Origin: Antrihabitans stalagmiti
GTDB lineage: Bacteria > Actinomycetota > Actinomycetes > Mycobacteriales > Mycobacteriaceae
Assembly: GCF_016482825.1 (NCBI RefSeq)
Contig: NZ_JAEMNV010000003.1
Location: 744,001 to 808,000 of the forward strand
DNA: 64,000 nt
Reading direction: 5' to 3'
The position numbers and the translations under genes were made by a program. Below the pieces are notes generated by a model that did not search any database, had not been told where the DNA came from, and worked only from the letters and a program-made list of their open reading frames with translations. This document shows, piece after piece, positions 35,930 to 43,879 of the stretch (its first letter is position 1; every line of letters starts with the position of its first letter).

Positions 35930-36317
35930 TCGAGTCGTATTTCGCGCGGGCCGTGAGTACTTCCGGCATCCGCGATTCGACCATCTCGATCAATCCCGAC
36001 AGTTGTGCGGCCACCGCTGCGCCGAGGTCGGTGAGACTGTATTCCACTTTCGGTGGAATCGATTCCAACACTTCGCGATTCACCAACCCGTCGCGTTCGA
36101 GGATCTGCAGAGTCTGTGCCAGCATCCGTTCGCTGACGCCGTCGACGCGACGCCGCAGCGCGTTGAAACGGTAGGGTCCGTCGCTCAACGCGACCAGCGA
36201 GAGCGCACCCCATCGGCCGGTGATGTCGTGGAGCGCTCCGCGGGACGGACATGCCCGCGCGAAGACGTCGACCTCGAACGAGTCGGTGTTCGGGTTGTCG
36301 GCCGCCGGTTTTGCCAT
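35910..36317 (-). CDS. HxlR-family redox-type transcriptional regulator
   Basis: A 135-residue winged-helix protein: ARACPSRGALHDITGRWGALSL, then GPYRFNALRRRVDGVSERMLAQTLQILERDGL and the wing PPKVEYSLTDLG. Cys23 sits at the position where QorR/HypR-type members carry the sensing cysteine, so quinone or electrophile sensing is plausible. It is divergent from the NmrA-like gene at 36427. AGTGTA repeats (36324-36329 and 36379-36384) and the dyad ACTAA-TAG-TTAGT (36369-36381) between the two genes are candidate operators. Its C-terminus and stop run into palindromic repeat copy 2, next to the IS element. Confidence 0.87.
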   Translation of the reverse strand: MAKPAADNPNTDSFEVDVFARACPSRGALHDITGRWGALSLVALSDGPYRFNALRRRVDGVSERMLAQTLQILERDGLVNREVLESIPPKVEYSLTDLGAAVAAQLSGLIEMVESRMPEVLTARAKYDSIGASRS

Positions 36318-36426
36318 AGCGAAAGTGTACTACCTCTCAATAGTGCGCATGCGTTTGCAGAAGTGCTTACTAATAGTTAGTGTATGTAGAAGAGGAAGTT
36401 ACTCGACCACATCAAGAGGGGCAGCA

Positions 36427-37281
36427 ATGACAATCGCAGTTACCGGAGCAACAGGAAATCTCGGACGGCTGACCGTCGAAGCACTACTGGAACGAGGAGT
36501 TGCGCCGTCCGATATCGTCGCGCTGGTTCGCACTCCCGCCAAGGCCGCCGACCTGGCGGAGCGTGGCGTGCAGGTACGAGCCGCCGACTACGACGACAAG
36601 CAGTCCTACGTCGACGCTCTCGCCGGCGTCGACCGTCTCGTCCTCGTCTCGAGCAGTACGGTCGGGCAGCGACTTGCCCAGCACACCAACGTGATCGAGG
36701 CTGCCAAGCAGGCCGGCGTCGGGAACATCGCCTACACGAGCATTCTCGATGCCCAGGACAGCCCGCTCGCCCTCGCGGCTGAGCACAAAGCCACCGAATC
36801 GGTGCTGATCGAGTCGGGAATCCCGTTCACCCTGCTGCGCAACGGTTGGTACTGGGAAAACTACACAGAGGGTCTCGAGCAGACGATCGAGCACGGTGTA
36901 CTCATAGGCGCATCGAACGACGGCAAGATCGCCGCTGCAGCACGCGTCGATTTCGCGGAGGCAGCTGCCGTAGTTGCCTCGACCGAGGGCCACGAAGGCC
37001 GGATCTACGAGCTGGGCGGCGACGAACGGATCACGAAAGCGCAGCTCGCCGAAGCAATCTCGGCGGTCGGAGGAAAGCCCGTCGTCTATCGGAATCTGTC
37101 GGAAGCGGACTTCGCCGCAGCGCTTGTCGAAGTCGGGCTGCCGGAGGGTTTCGCCAAGATTCTGGCCGACTCCGACGCAGGAGTGGGCAAGGGCGGCCTC
37201 GATACCGACAGCGGCGACCTGCAGAAACTCATCGGTCGACCGTCGACGCCGGTAGCCACTGTCCTAGCCGCAGCGCTCTGA
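36427..37281 (+). CDS. NmrA-like NAD(P)H:quinone oxidoreductase (QorB-like)
   Basis: A 284-residue atypical short-chain dehydrogenase: N-terminal dinucleotide motif GATGNLGR, no classical YxxxK pair, and the signatures VSSSTVGQRLAQHTNVIEAA and TLLRNGWYWENY shared with the E. coli QorB (YtfG) quinone reductase. ATG follows AAGAGGGG. The head-to-head HxlR regulator is the usual partner (QorR-type), so quinone-induced expression is likely. It is followed by palindromic repeat copy 3 and converges on the AhpD-like gene. Confidence 0.88.
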   Translation: MTIAVTGATGNLGRLTVEALLERGVAPSDIVALVRTPAKAADLAERGVQVRAADYDDKQSYVDALAGVDRLVLVSSSTVGQRLAQHTNVIEAAKQAGVGNIAYTSILDAQDSPLALAAEHKATESVLIESGIPFTLLRNGWYWENYTEGLEQTIEHGVLIGASNDGKIAAAARVDFAEAAAVVASTEGHEGRIYELGGDERITKAQLAEAISAVGGKPVVYRNLSEADFAAALVEVGLPEGFAKILADSDAGVGKGGLDTDSGDLQKLIGRPSTPVATVLAAAL

Positions 37282-37290
37282 GAACTGCAT

Positions 37291-37355
37291 GCGGGTCGTG
37301 AGTCCTTTCGGAGCGCCTGACCTCCGAAAAGACTCACGAGCGGCGTAGCCGCCTA
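37291..37355. repeat. Palindromic intergenic repeat, copy 3
   Basis: TCGTGAGTCCTTTCGGAG pairs with CTCCGAAAAGACTCACGA around a short loop, with a full right outer arm (GCGGCGTAGCCGCC) and a degraded left outer arm. It lies between two convergent genes, where it could terminate both. The stop codon of the AhpD-like gene is its last three bases. Confidence 0.85.
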
Positions 37356-37889
37356 CTCGAAATCGCGGTCGATTTGCAGGACCCCGATGGTTGTCGCGAG
37401 ACCGTCGTACTGACTGACCAGCAGGCAGATTTCGATCAGCCTGCGATCGTCGAAATACTTCGACAACTCCGACCACGTCGCATCGTCGAGGGCCTTCGTC
37501 TGGACCAGCGAATCGACCGCGCTGAGCAGGGCACGATCCTTCGCCGCCAAGCCTTCGGCCGTCGGGCCTTCCAGTACCTGCTCGAGGATCTCGGCGGTCA
37601 CACCGGCTCGTCGGCCGAGGCGGACATGGTGATCCATCTCGTAGCCGCACTCCCGCAGGTGCGCGATGCGGATTATCACCAGTTCGCTCTCGAAGCGAGT
37701 CAGCTTGCCACCCGGCATCAGTTTGCCGCTGTAGTGCAGCCAGCCGCGGAACAGTCCGCCCGTCCGGCCGAGTGTGCTGAACAGGTGGGCGTCCGACGCG
37801 CCCGCGCCCTTGGAGATCACCCGCCACAGCACCCAGTTGATCGGACCGAGTTCTTTGAACCGGCCTGGCTGTATCCGCGGCGACGACAT
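37353..37889 (-). CDS. Carboxymuconolactone decarboxylase / AhpD-like protein
   Basis: A 178-residue all-helical protein of the CMD/AhpD superfamily with the motif HLRECGYEMDHHVRLGRRAGV (about 78-98), where a Cys and His form the active-site region. The second Cys of true AhpD (CxxC) is missing, so peroxidase activity as in AhpD is doubtful. It is the last gene of the urtABCDE-gntR series, 38 bp after the GntR gene. ATG 37889 gives a standard length; upstream sequence is Arg-rich and overlaps GntR. A role in handling the transported nitrogen compound is only inferred from position. Confidence 0.78.
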   Translation of the reverse strand: MSSPRIQPGRFKELGPINWVLWRVISKGAGASDAHLFSTLGRTGGLFRGWLHYSGKLMPGGKLTRFESELVIIRIAHLRECGYEMDHHVRLGRRAGVTAEILEQVLEGPTAEGLAAKDRALLSAVDSLVQTKALDDATWSELSKYFDDRRLIEICLLVSQYDGLATTIGVLQIDRDFE

Positions 37890-37927
37890 GACCGACACGC
37901 TACCTTCGCTGCCGGAGGGGGGAGCGG

Positions 37928-38632
37928 TCAGCCGCGCACGGCAAGGCCGAGCTTCGCCATCGACAACGCGCGTTCGGCACGTTCGAGCACAACCGACTGC
38001 GAATTCTCGATGTGGTCGAGCAACTGTCGGAACGCGTCTTCGAGCCGTCCGGCCAGGACGGACTCCGCGATCCGAATATGCTCGACGACCATCGTTGCCA
38101 CGCGATCCTCCGTGAGTGCGTCCAATGCCCTGACGGGCCGCATTCGTGAGTTCACACCTGCCAAAGCCTCTGCCAGAGCTGGATTTCCAGACGCCGCAAG
38201 CAGTGTGGTGTGGAAATGTTCGTCCGCCCCGACCAATTCGGGTCCTGGATCGGGTGGTGAGTCCCGAAAGCGTTGCCACACCTCGAGTTCACCGACGACG
38301 GCGGCACGGTCGTGTGTCAGTGAAGGATCGTCGAGGACCCGCCGAATTCCACGTGCCTCCAAGGTCGAGCGCAGTTCGTACAACCCGTCGAGGTCGTCGA
38401 GCCGCGGTCGGTACGGGTAGAGGCCGTGTTCGTCACGCTCGATCAATCCGTCGGCAAGCAACCGGGCAAGCGCTTCACGGACAGGTGTTCGCGAGACGCC
38501 GTACAACTCGGCGAGCCGCTCCTCACCGAGGCGTTCGTTCGGCGCGATCGATCCGGATGTCAGGTCCCCACGCAGTGATTCGTAAACCTGTTCGCGTAGC
38601 GAGCTCGGACGCAAGCTCCCCCGACGAGCCAT
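37928..38632 (-). CDS. GntR-family regulator, FadR/FCD type
   Basis: A 234-residue regulator: GntR winged helix (about 12-75: LREQVYESLRGDLTSGSIAPN, YGVSRTPVREALARLLADGLIE) and an FCD effector domain (about 85-215, ELRSTLEARGI, ADEHFHTTLLAASGN, EHIRIAESVLAG) whose His/Asp residues usually bind a metal and a carboxylate. It starts 15 bp after urtE and is cotranscribed with the transporter, so it probably controls it. The 14-bp inverted repeat before urtA, with TGTAT and ATACA at its centre, is a candidate binding site. Confidence 0.88.
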   Translation of the reverse strand: MARRGSLRPSSLREQVYESLRGDLTSGSIAPNERLGEERLAELYGVSRTPVREALARLLADGLIERDEHGLYPYRPRLDDLDGLYELRSTLEARGIRRVLDDPSLTHDRAAVVGELEVWQRFRDSPPDPGPELVGADEHFHTTLLAASGNPALAEALAGVNSRMRPVRALDALTEDRVATMVVEHIRIAESVLAGRLEDAFRQLLDHIENSQSVVLERAERALSMAKLGLAVRG

Positions 38633-38647
38633 GGTCAGACGGCCATC

Positions 38648-39340
38648 TCAGATTGCCATCGCTGCACGTACGGTCGATTCCGAACCGGCACCACCGTCGC
38701 CTTCCGACGTGACGCGACCGGATTCCAGCACGTAGTACCGCTGCGCTGCCTGCAACGCGAACCCGATGTGCTGCTCGACGAGCAGGACACTCAGCCCGCC
38801 GCGTGCGGTCAGATCGACGATGGTGCGTTCGATCTCTGCGACGACGGACGGCTGGATACCTTCGGTCGGCTCGTCGAGGATCATCAAGCGCGGCTCGGTG
38901 ATCAGTGCACGAGCGATCGCCAACTGCTGACGCTGGCCACCGGACAGCAAGCCCGCCCGCCGGGTCAGCAGCCCGCGCAGCGCGGGGAAGAGGTCGAGCG
39001 ACTCGTCGATCAATGCCTTGCCGCGCTTACGACCGTCCGCGACGACCTGCAGATTCTCGGCCGTCGTCAGCTGACCGAACGACTGCTGACCCTGCGGCAC
39101 GTAGGCGAGACCACGTTTGACGCGGGCACTGGGCCGCATCTTGCCGATGTCCTCGCCGTCGAGCAGGACCTTGCCCGACTTCACGGGCAACAGCCCGACC
39201 GCAGCTCGCAGCAGTGTCGTCTTACCTGCACCGTTGTGGCCCATCACGGCGGCCACACCGTCCGTCGGAACCGTAACGGACACACCGTGTATCACTTCGG
39301 CCCGACCGTAACCGCAACGGACGTCGACGAGTTCAAGCAT
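38648..39340 (-). CDS. urtE: Urea-type ABC transporter ATPase UrtE
   Basis: A 230-residue ATPase of the branched-chain amino acid (HAAT) class: Walker A GHNGAGKTTLLRA, signature LLSGGQRQQLAIARAL, Walker B LMILDEPTEGIQPS (the EGIQPS ending is typical of UrtE/LivF). It overlaps urtD by 8 bp. With UrtD it drives uptake of urea or a short amide through UrtBC. ATG 39340 matches the short N-terminus of the family (MLELVDVRCGYG). Confidence 0.93.
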   Translation of the reverse strand: MLELVDVRCGYGRAEVIHGVSVTVPTDGVAAVMGHNGAGKTTLLRAAVGLLPVKSGKVLLDGEDIGKMRPSARVKRGLAYVPQGQQSFGQLTTAENLQVVADGRKRGKALIDESLDLFPALRGLLTRRAGLLSGGQRQQLAIARALITEPRLMILDEPTEGIQPSVVAEIERTIVDLTARGGLSVLLVEQHIGFALQAAQRYYVLESGRVTSEGDGGAGSESTVRAAMAI

Positions 39341-40184
39341 GCGAGTTCTCCTCCGTTGTGTGCGCTGTAGACGCGGCAACCGCTGCCAACTCTTCGCCGC
39401 CCGCGGCTGTGCCGAGGTAGACCTCCTGCACCTTCGGGTCGGCCTGGACCTCTTCGACGGTGCCCTCGCTGAGCACTTTCCCGCCTGCGAGGACGGTCAC
39501 CGAGGTCGCGAAGGCTCGCATGAAGTCCATGTCGTGCTCGACGACTACGACGGTTCGTTCGCCACCGATGCGGCGCAACAGGTTTCCCGTCTCTTCACGT
39601 TCGTCGGAGCTCATGCCTGCGACCGGTTCGTCGAGCAGGAGGACCGAAGCGTCCTGCACGAGCAGCATGCCGATCTCGAGCCACTGCTTCTGTCCGTGTG
39701 CGAGCACTCCGGCGGGTTTGTCGGTCAGGTCGCCGAGACCGGTGATCTCCAGTGCCTCCTGGATCTTGGGCAAGACCGCTTTTCGGCGTCGCAACAACGT
39801 CAATGCCGAACGACCAGCCCCCGCAGCAATGTCGAGGTTCTGCAATACGGTCAACTGCTCGAAGACGCTTGCGGTCTGGAAGGTACGCCCGACACCGAGC
39901 CGAGCGATCTGGTGCACCTTCTTGCCGAGCAGTTCGACACCGGACTTGGTGACGGAGCCGGTTGCTGGGACGAGTCCGGTGATGGCGTCGATGAGCGTCG
40001 TCTTACCGGCGCCGTTCGGGCCGATGAGAAACCGAAGATCGCCTTGCAGCAAGGTCATGTTCACGTCGGTATTGGCCTTGAAGCCGTCGAAACTGACTGT
40101 GAGGTTGCGGATTTCGAGATAGTCGCTCGACATGCCCGCGTTGCCGCCGAAAGCGGGTTCGTGCTTGGTCTCTGTGCTTGTCAT
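39333..40184 (-). CDS. urtD: Urea-type ABC transporter ATPase UrtD
   Basis: A 283-residue ATPase of the LivG/UrtD type: Walker A GPNGAGKTTLIDAITG, signature LAHGQKQWLEIGMLL (UrtD members have HGQKQWLEIGM rather than a canonical LSGGQ), Walker B LLLDEPVAGMSSDE. Extra N- and C-terminal tails of about 20 residues are acidic/polar. Its ATG overlaps the urtC stop (ATGA), showing translational coupling. Confidence 0.93.
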   Translation of the reverse strand: MTSTETKHEPAFGGNAGMSSDYLEIRNLTVSFDGFKANTDVNMTLLQGDLRFLIGPNGAGKTTLIDAITGLVPATGSVTKSGVELLGKKVHQIARLGVGRTFQTASVFEQLTVLQNLDIAAGAGRSALTLLRRRKAVLPKIQEALEITGLGDLTDKPAGVLAHGQKQWLEIGMLLVQDASVLLLDEPVAGMSSDEREETGNLLRRIGGERTVVVVEHDMDFMRAFATSVTVLAGGKVLSEGTVEEVQADPKVQEVYLGTAAGGEELAAVAASTAHTTEENSHA

Positions 40185-41323
40185 CGCACGGGCTCCTTCA
40201 CGAGATCGAGCGGTTCGACGTCGGGATCGGCAACGGACGCCGCGACCGGAGGGGGATCGTCGGAGTCGAGTTTTCGCTTGCGTCGCAATCGGATTGCGGC
40301 GAGGCCTGCGATGCCTGCCGGGAAGAACCCGACGACGACGATGAACAGGCCGCCCTGGATATAGGTCCAACCGGACGGAAATTCTTCCGACAGTGCGCTC
40401 TGCGCCCAGCCGACACCGATCGCTCCGAGCACCGGACCGAGCAGTGTCGTCCGGCCGCCGATGGCAACACCGATGAGGAACGCGATGGACGGTGCGATAC
40501 CGATATCGGCGGGAGTGATGAAGCCGACGATGGGCACGACGAGGGCACCGGCGATACCTGCGAAGAATGCGGCGATCGTATACGCGACGATCTTGATGTT
40601 GGCGGGGTCGTAGCCGAGGAACCGAACGCGTTCTTCCTGATCACGGACAGCGACGAGCAGTTCGCCGTAACGGCTGTGCATGACCTGCCGAGTGACGGCG
40701 AGGACGACGAGCAGGGTCGCTGCGGCGACGAAGAAGAGCATCTTCTTGTTGACGGGGTCGTAGAGGTTGAGACCGAAGAACGTCTGGAAACCGTTGAGTC
40801 CGTTGGACCCACCGATGCTGCGCTGGCCGACGAGGAGGATCGCGAGCGCAGCAGCCAAGGCCTGGCTGAGGATGGCGAAGTACGCACCTTTGACACGACG
40901 TTTGAACACGCCGTACCCGAGTAGCAGCGCCGTGAGTGCGGGCAGCACGGCGATGGCAACGATGGCGACGAACGGTGATGCGAAAGGTTGCCAGTACGAG
41001 GGTAATTCGCGAATCCCCGCAGTCTGCATGAAGTCGGGGACATCGGCGTCCACGAACTCGGCATCGGCGATCTTCATGTGCATCGCCATGATGTAGGCGC
41101 CGATGCCGAAGAAGACGCCCTGGCCGAGCGTGAGCATTCCGCCACGGCCCCATGCCAATCCGATGCCGACCGCGACGATGGCGAAGCACAGCAGTTTGGC
41201 GAGCAGGTTGAGTCGGAAGTCGCTGAGGACGGCCGGTGCGATACCGAACAGCAGGACCGCACCGAGTGCGAATCCGATCGCCGCGCCTCGTCCGCCGCGG
41301 AGGATGGAACTCAGGCCGGTCAT
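40181..41323 (-). CDS. urtC: Urea-type ABC transporter permease UrtC
   Basis: A 380-residue LivM-type permease with about nine helices: GRGGMLTLGQGVFFGIGAYIMAMHMK (about 59-84), KRRVKGAYFAILSQALAA, and RDQEERVRFLGYDPANIK, the cytoplasmic loop contacting the ATPases. The C-terminal 35 residues are charged and cytoplasmic. It overlaps urtB and urtD by four bases each. It forms the membrane channel with UrtB. Confidence 0.93.
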   Translation of the reverse strand: MTGLSSILRGGRGAAIGFALGAVLLFGIAPAVLSDFRLNLLAKLLCFAIVAVGIGLAWGRGGMLTLGQGVFFGIGAYIMAMHMKIADAEFVDADVPDFMQTAGIRELPSYWQPFASPFVAIVAIAVLPALTALLLGYGVFKRRVKGAYFAILSQALAAALAILLVGQRSIGGSNGLNGFQTFFGLNLYDPVNKKMLFFVAAATLLVVLAVTRQVMHSRYGELLVAVRDQEERVRFLGYDPANIKIVAYTIAAFFAGIAGALVVPIVGFITPADIGIAPSIAFLIGVAIGGRTTLLGPVLGAIGVGWAQSALSEEFPSGWTYIQGGLFIVVVGFFPAGIAGLAAIRLRRKRKLDSDDPPPVAASVADPDVEPLDLVKEPVR

Positions 41324-42204
41324 GCCAAACTCCTTGTCTTGACGGTGAACAGACCCTGCGGTCGCACCTGAAGGAAGAACACGATGACGACGAACACGAT
41401 GACCTTCGCGATGGATGCGGTGGTCGAGTATTCGATGTAGGAGTTGAGAATGCCGAGCGAGAAGGCCGCGAGTACGGCTCCCTTGATCTGGCCGAGACCG
41501 CCGATGACGACTACCAGGAAGGCATCGATGAGGTAGGCCTGGCCGGTGGTCGAGCTGGTGGCTCCGATCAAGGTCAACGCAACACCGGCGACACCGGCGA
41601 GGCCGGAACCGATGAAGAACGTGCTGATGTCGGTTGTCCGACTAGAGATTCCGCTCGTCTCGGCAAGGTCCCTGTTCTGTACGACCGCGCGGATTCGACG
41701 GCCGAGCGGGGACATCTTGAGGACGAGCGCAAGTACTGCCACACACACGATCGCCAGCACCATGATGAAGATGCGGGCCTTCGGTACGACGGCGCCGAGG
41801 ATCTCGACGCCGCCGCGAAGCCATTCTGGACTGACGACATTCACGGCAGGTGCGCCGAAGATGTCGCGGGCGACCTGCTGCAGGACCAGCCCGACGCCGA
41901 ACGTCACCAACAACGTGTCGAGCGGTCGGTGGTACATGCGGCGAATGAGCGTCACCTCCAGCAGCACGCCCATCAGGCCGCCGACCAGGAAGCCGACGAA
42001 CAGCGAGACGAAAAGGGAGACACCGGCGCTGGTGATGACCTGCTGCACGACATAAGCCGTGTAGCACCCCGCCATGATGAACTCGCCGTGGGCCATGTTG
42101 ATCACGCCCATCTGACCGAAGGTCAGTGACAGGCCGAGTGCTGCCAGTAGCAGGATCGACCCAAGGCTGAGTCCTGTGAATAACTGTCCTACAACGACAT
42201 CCAT
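41320..42204 (-). CDS. urtB: Urea-type ABC transporter permease UrtB
   Basis: A 294-residue LivH-type permease: LGLSLTFGQMGVINMAHGEFIMAGCYTAY at the N-terminus (positions about 25-53; GVINMAHGEF is the family hallmark), the ATPase-contact loop RAVVQNRDLAETSGI, and VVIGGLGQIKGAVLAAF. ATG 42204 lies 80 bp after the urtA stop in the operon order urtA-B-C-D-E. Typical UrtB proteins often carry a long periplasmic N-terminal extension, which is absent here. Confidence 0.92.
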   Translation of the reverse strand: MDVVVGQLFTGLSLGSILLLAALGLSLTFGQMGVINMAHGEFIMAGCYTAYVVQQVITSAGVSLFVSLFVGFLVGGLMGVLLEVTLIRRMYHRPLDTLLVTFGVGLVLQQVARDIFGAPAVNVVSPEWLRGGVEILGAVVPKARIFIMVLAIVCVAVLALVLKMSPLGRRIRAVVQNRDLAETSGISSRTTDISTFFIGSGLAGVAGVALTLIGATSSTTGQAYLIDAFLVVVIGGLGQIKGAVLAAFSLGILNSYIEYSTTASIAKVIVFVVIVFFLQVRPQGLFTVKTRSLA

Positions 42205-42284
42205 AGGATTTGTTCGCCTCTCGTTGCTCGCGTGTTCGTCGGCGTCAGTTGCCTGCGTGCCGGCTGTCGTTCATCCCGGCGGGA

Positions 42285-43562
42285 CTATTTGCCGCCAAGT
42301 CCCTTCGCCCATTCGTAGGACGTGAGGTAGGGGTCGGGCTTGATCGGCGAAGGCGACTGCCACACGGTGTAGATCAGGCCGTCGGGCTTGATCTCGCCGA
42401 TCAGGGCTGTCTTGGTGATGTGGTGGTTGCTGCCGTCGATGGTGACGAGACCCTCGGGTGCGGCGAAGGTGACGCCGTCGGCGTTGTCCTGAATGTCCTT
42501 GACGGCGAACGACTTCGCCTTTTCAACCGTGTTCTTCCACAGGTACACCGAAACGTAGGCCGCTTCCATCGGGTCCGACGTCGGCTTGTCGGCGCCGAAC
42601 TTGGCCTTGTATGCGTCGACGAACGCCTTGTTCTCGGGCGAATCGACGGTCTGGTAGTAGTTCCATGCCGTGAGCTGGCCCGCGATCACGTTCGCGCCGA
42701 TGGCCTTGACCTCTTCTTCGGCGATCGACACGGAGACGACGGGCATCTCTGCAGCCTTGAGGCCCGCGTTGTTGTATTCGTTGAAGAACGCGACGTTCGA
42801 GTCACCGTTCAGGGTGTTGAACACCGCACCGGCACCCGACGTCCGAACCTTGTTGACGATGGTGGAGAAGTCCGTCGAGCCGAGCGGAGCGTAATCCTCG
42901 CCCTTGATCTCGATACCGTTCGCGCTCGCGTACGCCTTGATTTCGTCGTTCGCGGTCTGCGGGAAGACGTAGTCGCTACCGACCAGGTAGAGGGACTTGA
43001 CGCCCTTCTCCTTCAGGTAGTCGAGTGCGGGGATGATCTGCTGGTTGGTGGTGGCACCTGTGTAGAAGATGTTCTTGGAATCTTCGAGGCCCTCGTACTG
43101 GACGGGGTAGTAGAGCAGGGAGTTCTTGCCTTCGAAGACAGGCTTCATCGCCTTGCGGCTCGACGAGGTCCAGCCACCGAAGACGGCTGCGACGCAATCG
43201 CTGCTGATCAGCTTGTCGGCTTTCTCCGCGAAGATCTTCGGCTCGGACGCGCCGTCTTCCTTCACGGGCTCGATCTGCTTGCCGAGGACACCGCCGGATG
43301 CGTTGATCTGGTCGATCGCGAGCTGGATCGAGTCACGAACCGTGACCTCGGAGATCGCCATCGTGCCCGACAGCGAGTTCAGCATTCCAACCTTGATCGT
43401 GTCCTTGGACGTATCGACGCAGGAAGCGACCGAGGTGTCGTCGCCGGCCTTCGAACCGCAGCCTGTGAGGACGAGGCCTGCGACGGCGAGTGCGGTCGGT
43501 GCGGCCATGATCCGGAGGTAACGCTTCGATCGTTGGCGATGAGAACCACAAGAATCTGGCAT
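42285..43562 (-). CDS. urtA: Urea-type ABC transporter substrate-binding lipoprotein UrtA
   Basis: A 425-residue exported receptor. A basic N-terminus and hydrophobic segment end in the lipobox VLTGC (lipidated Cys about 35). A mature bilobed periplasmic-binding domain follows, with IKVGMLNSLSGTMAISEVTV, GGWTSSSRKAMKPVFE, LLYYPVQYEGLEDSKNI and PVVSVSIAEEE, which match UrtA and the related amide-binding FmdD rather than LivJ. ATG 43562 has AAAGG nine bases upstream. It heads the operon urtABCDE-gntR-ahpD-like. No urease, urea carboxylase or amidase gene lies in the window, so the ligand may be urea or a short-chain amide. Confidence 0.92.
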   Translation of the reverse strand: MPDSCGSHRQRSKRYLRIMAAPTALAVAGLVLTGCGSKAGDDTSVASCVDTSKDTIKVGMLNSLSGTMAISEVTVRDSIQLAIDQINASGGVLGKQIEPVKEDGASEPKIFAEKADKLISSDCVAAVFGGWTSSSRKAMKPVFEGKNSLLYYPVQYEGLEDSKNIFYTGATTNQQIIPALDYLKEKGVKSLYLVGSDYVFPQTANDEIKAYASANGIEIKGEDYAPLGSTDFSTIVNKVRTSGAGAVFNTLNGDSNVAFFNEYNNAGLKAAEMPVVSVSIAEEEVKAIGANVIAGQLTAWNYYQTVDSPENKAFVDAYKAKFGADKPTSDPMEAAYVSVYLWKNTVEKAKSFAVKDIQDNADGVTFAAPEGLVTIDGSNHHITKTALIGEIKPDGLIYTVWQSPSPIKPDPYLTSYEWAKGLGGK

Positions 43563-43631
43563 GAGGCGGGCCTTTCGATCTTCGGGGGATGGAGTCGCGG
43601 CCCGCACAACGCTGCACGTGCCGCACCCGAC

Positions 43632-43670
43632 TACGACCGCTGTATCCGGCGTGCGTATACAGCGGTCGTA
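43632..43670. promoter_or_regulatory. Perfect 14-bp inverted repeat upstream of urtA
   Basis: TACGACCGCTGTAT (43632-43645) and its exact reverse complement ATACAGCGGTCGTA (43657-43670) are separated by 11 bases. It lies 70 bp before urtA. The inner TGTAT/ATACA halves recall FCD-type GntR sites, and a GntR gene is in the same operon. No convincing GlnR box was found. The rest of 43563-43879 holds only promoter space for urtA and fadE5. Confidence 0.6.
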
Positions 43671-43879
43671 TTCGTGAAGGCAGACAGTAAAGGGAAAGTA
43701 TTGCGTTGGAATGACTCTCGATGACATGTTTGTGTCCCGCATTACCGTGGCGTGAACGATCCCTCGTCGAACCCCATTTCCCGCTGTGAGCGGTCCGGAA
43801 GTTTCCGCTCGCGATTCCGGCGCGGAATCTAGGGTTGAGTGCGATCGTCGCCCAAGCCGCACCTCTGGAGGACACACAA

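Noticed and set aside
43720..43770. Possible GlnR box upstream of urtA
   Set aside because: The best AC...AAC match has a spacing one base off the AC-N9-AC rule, so it was not called.
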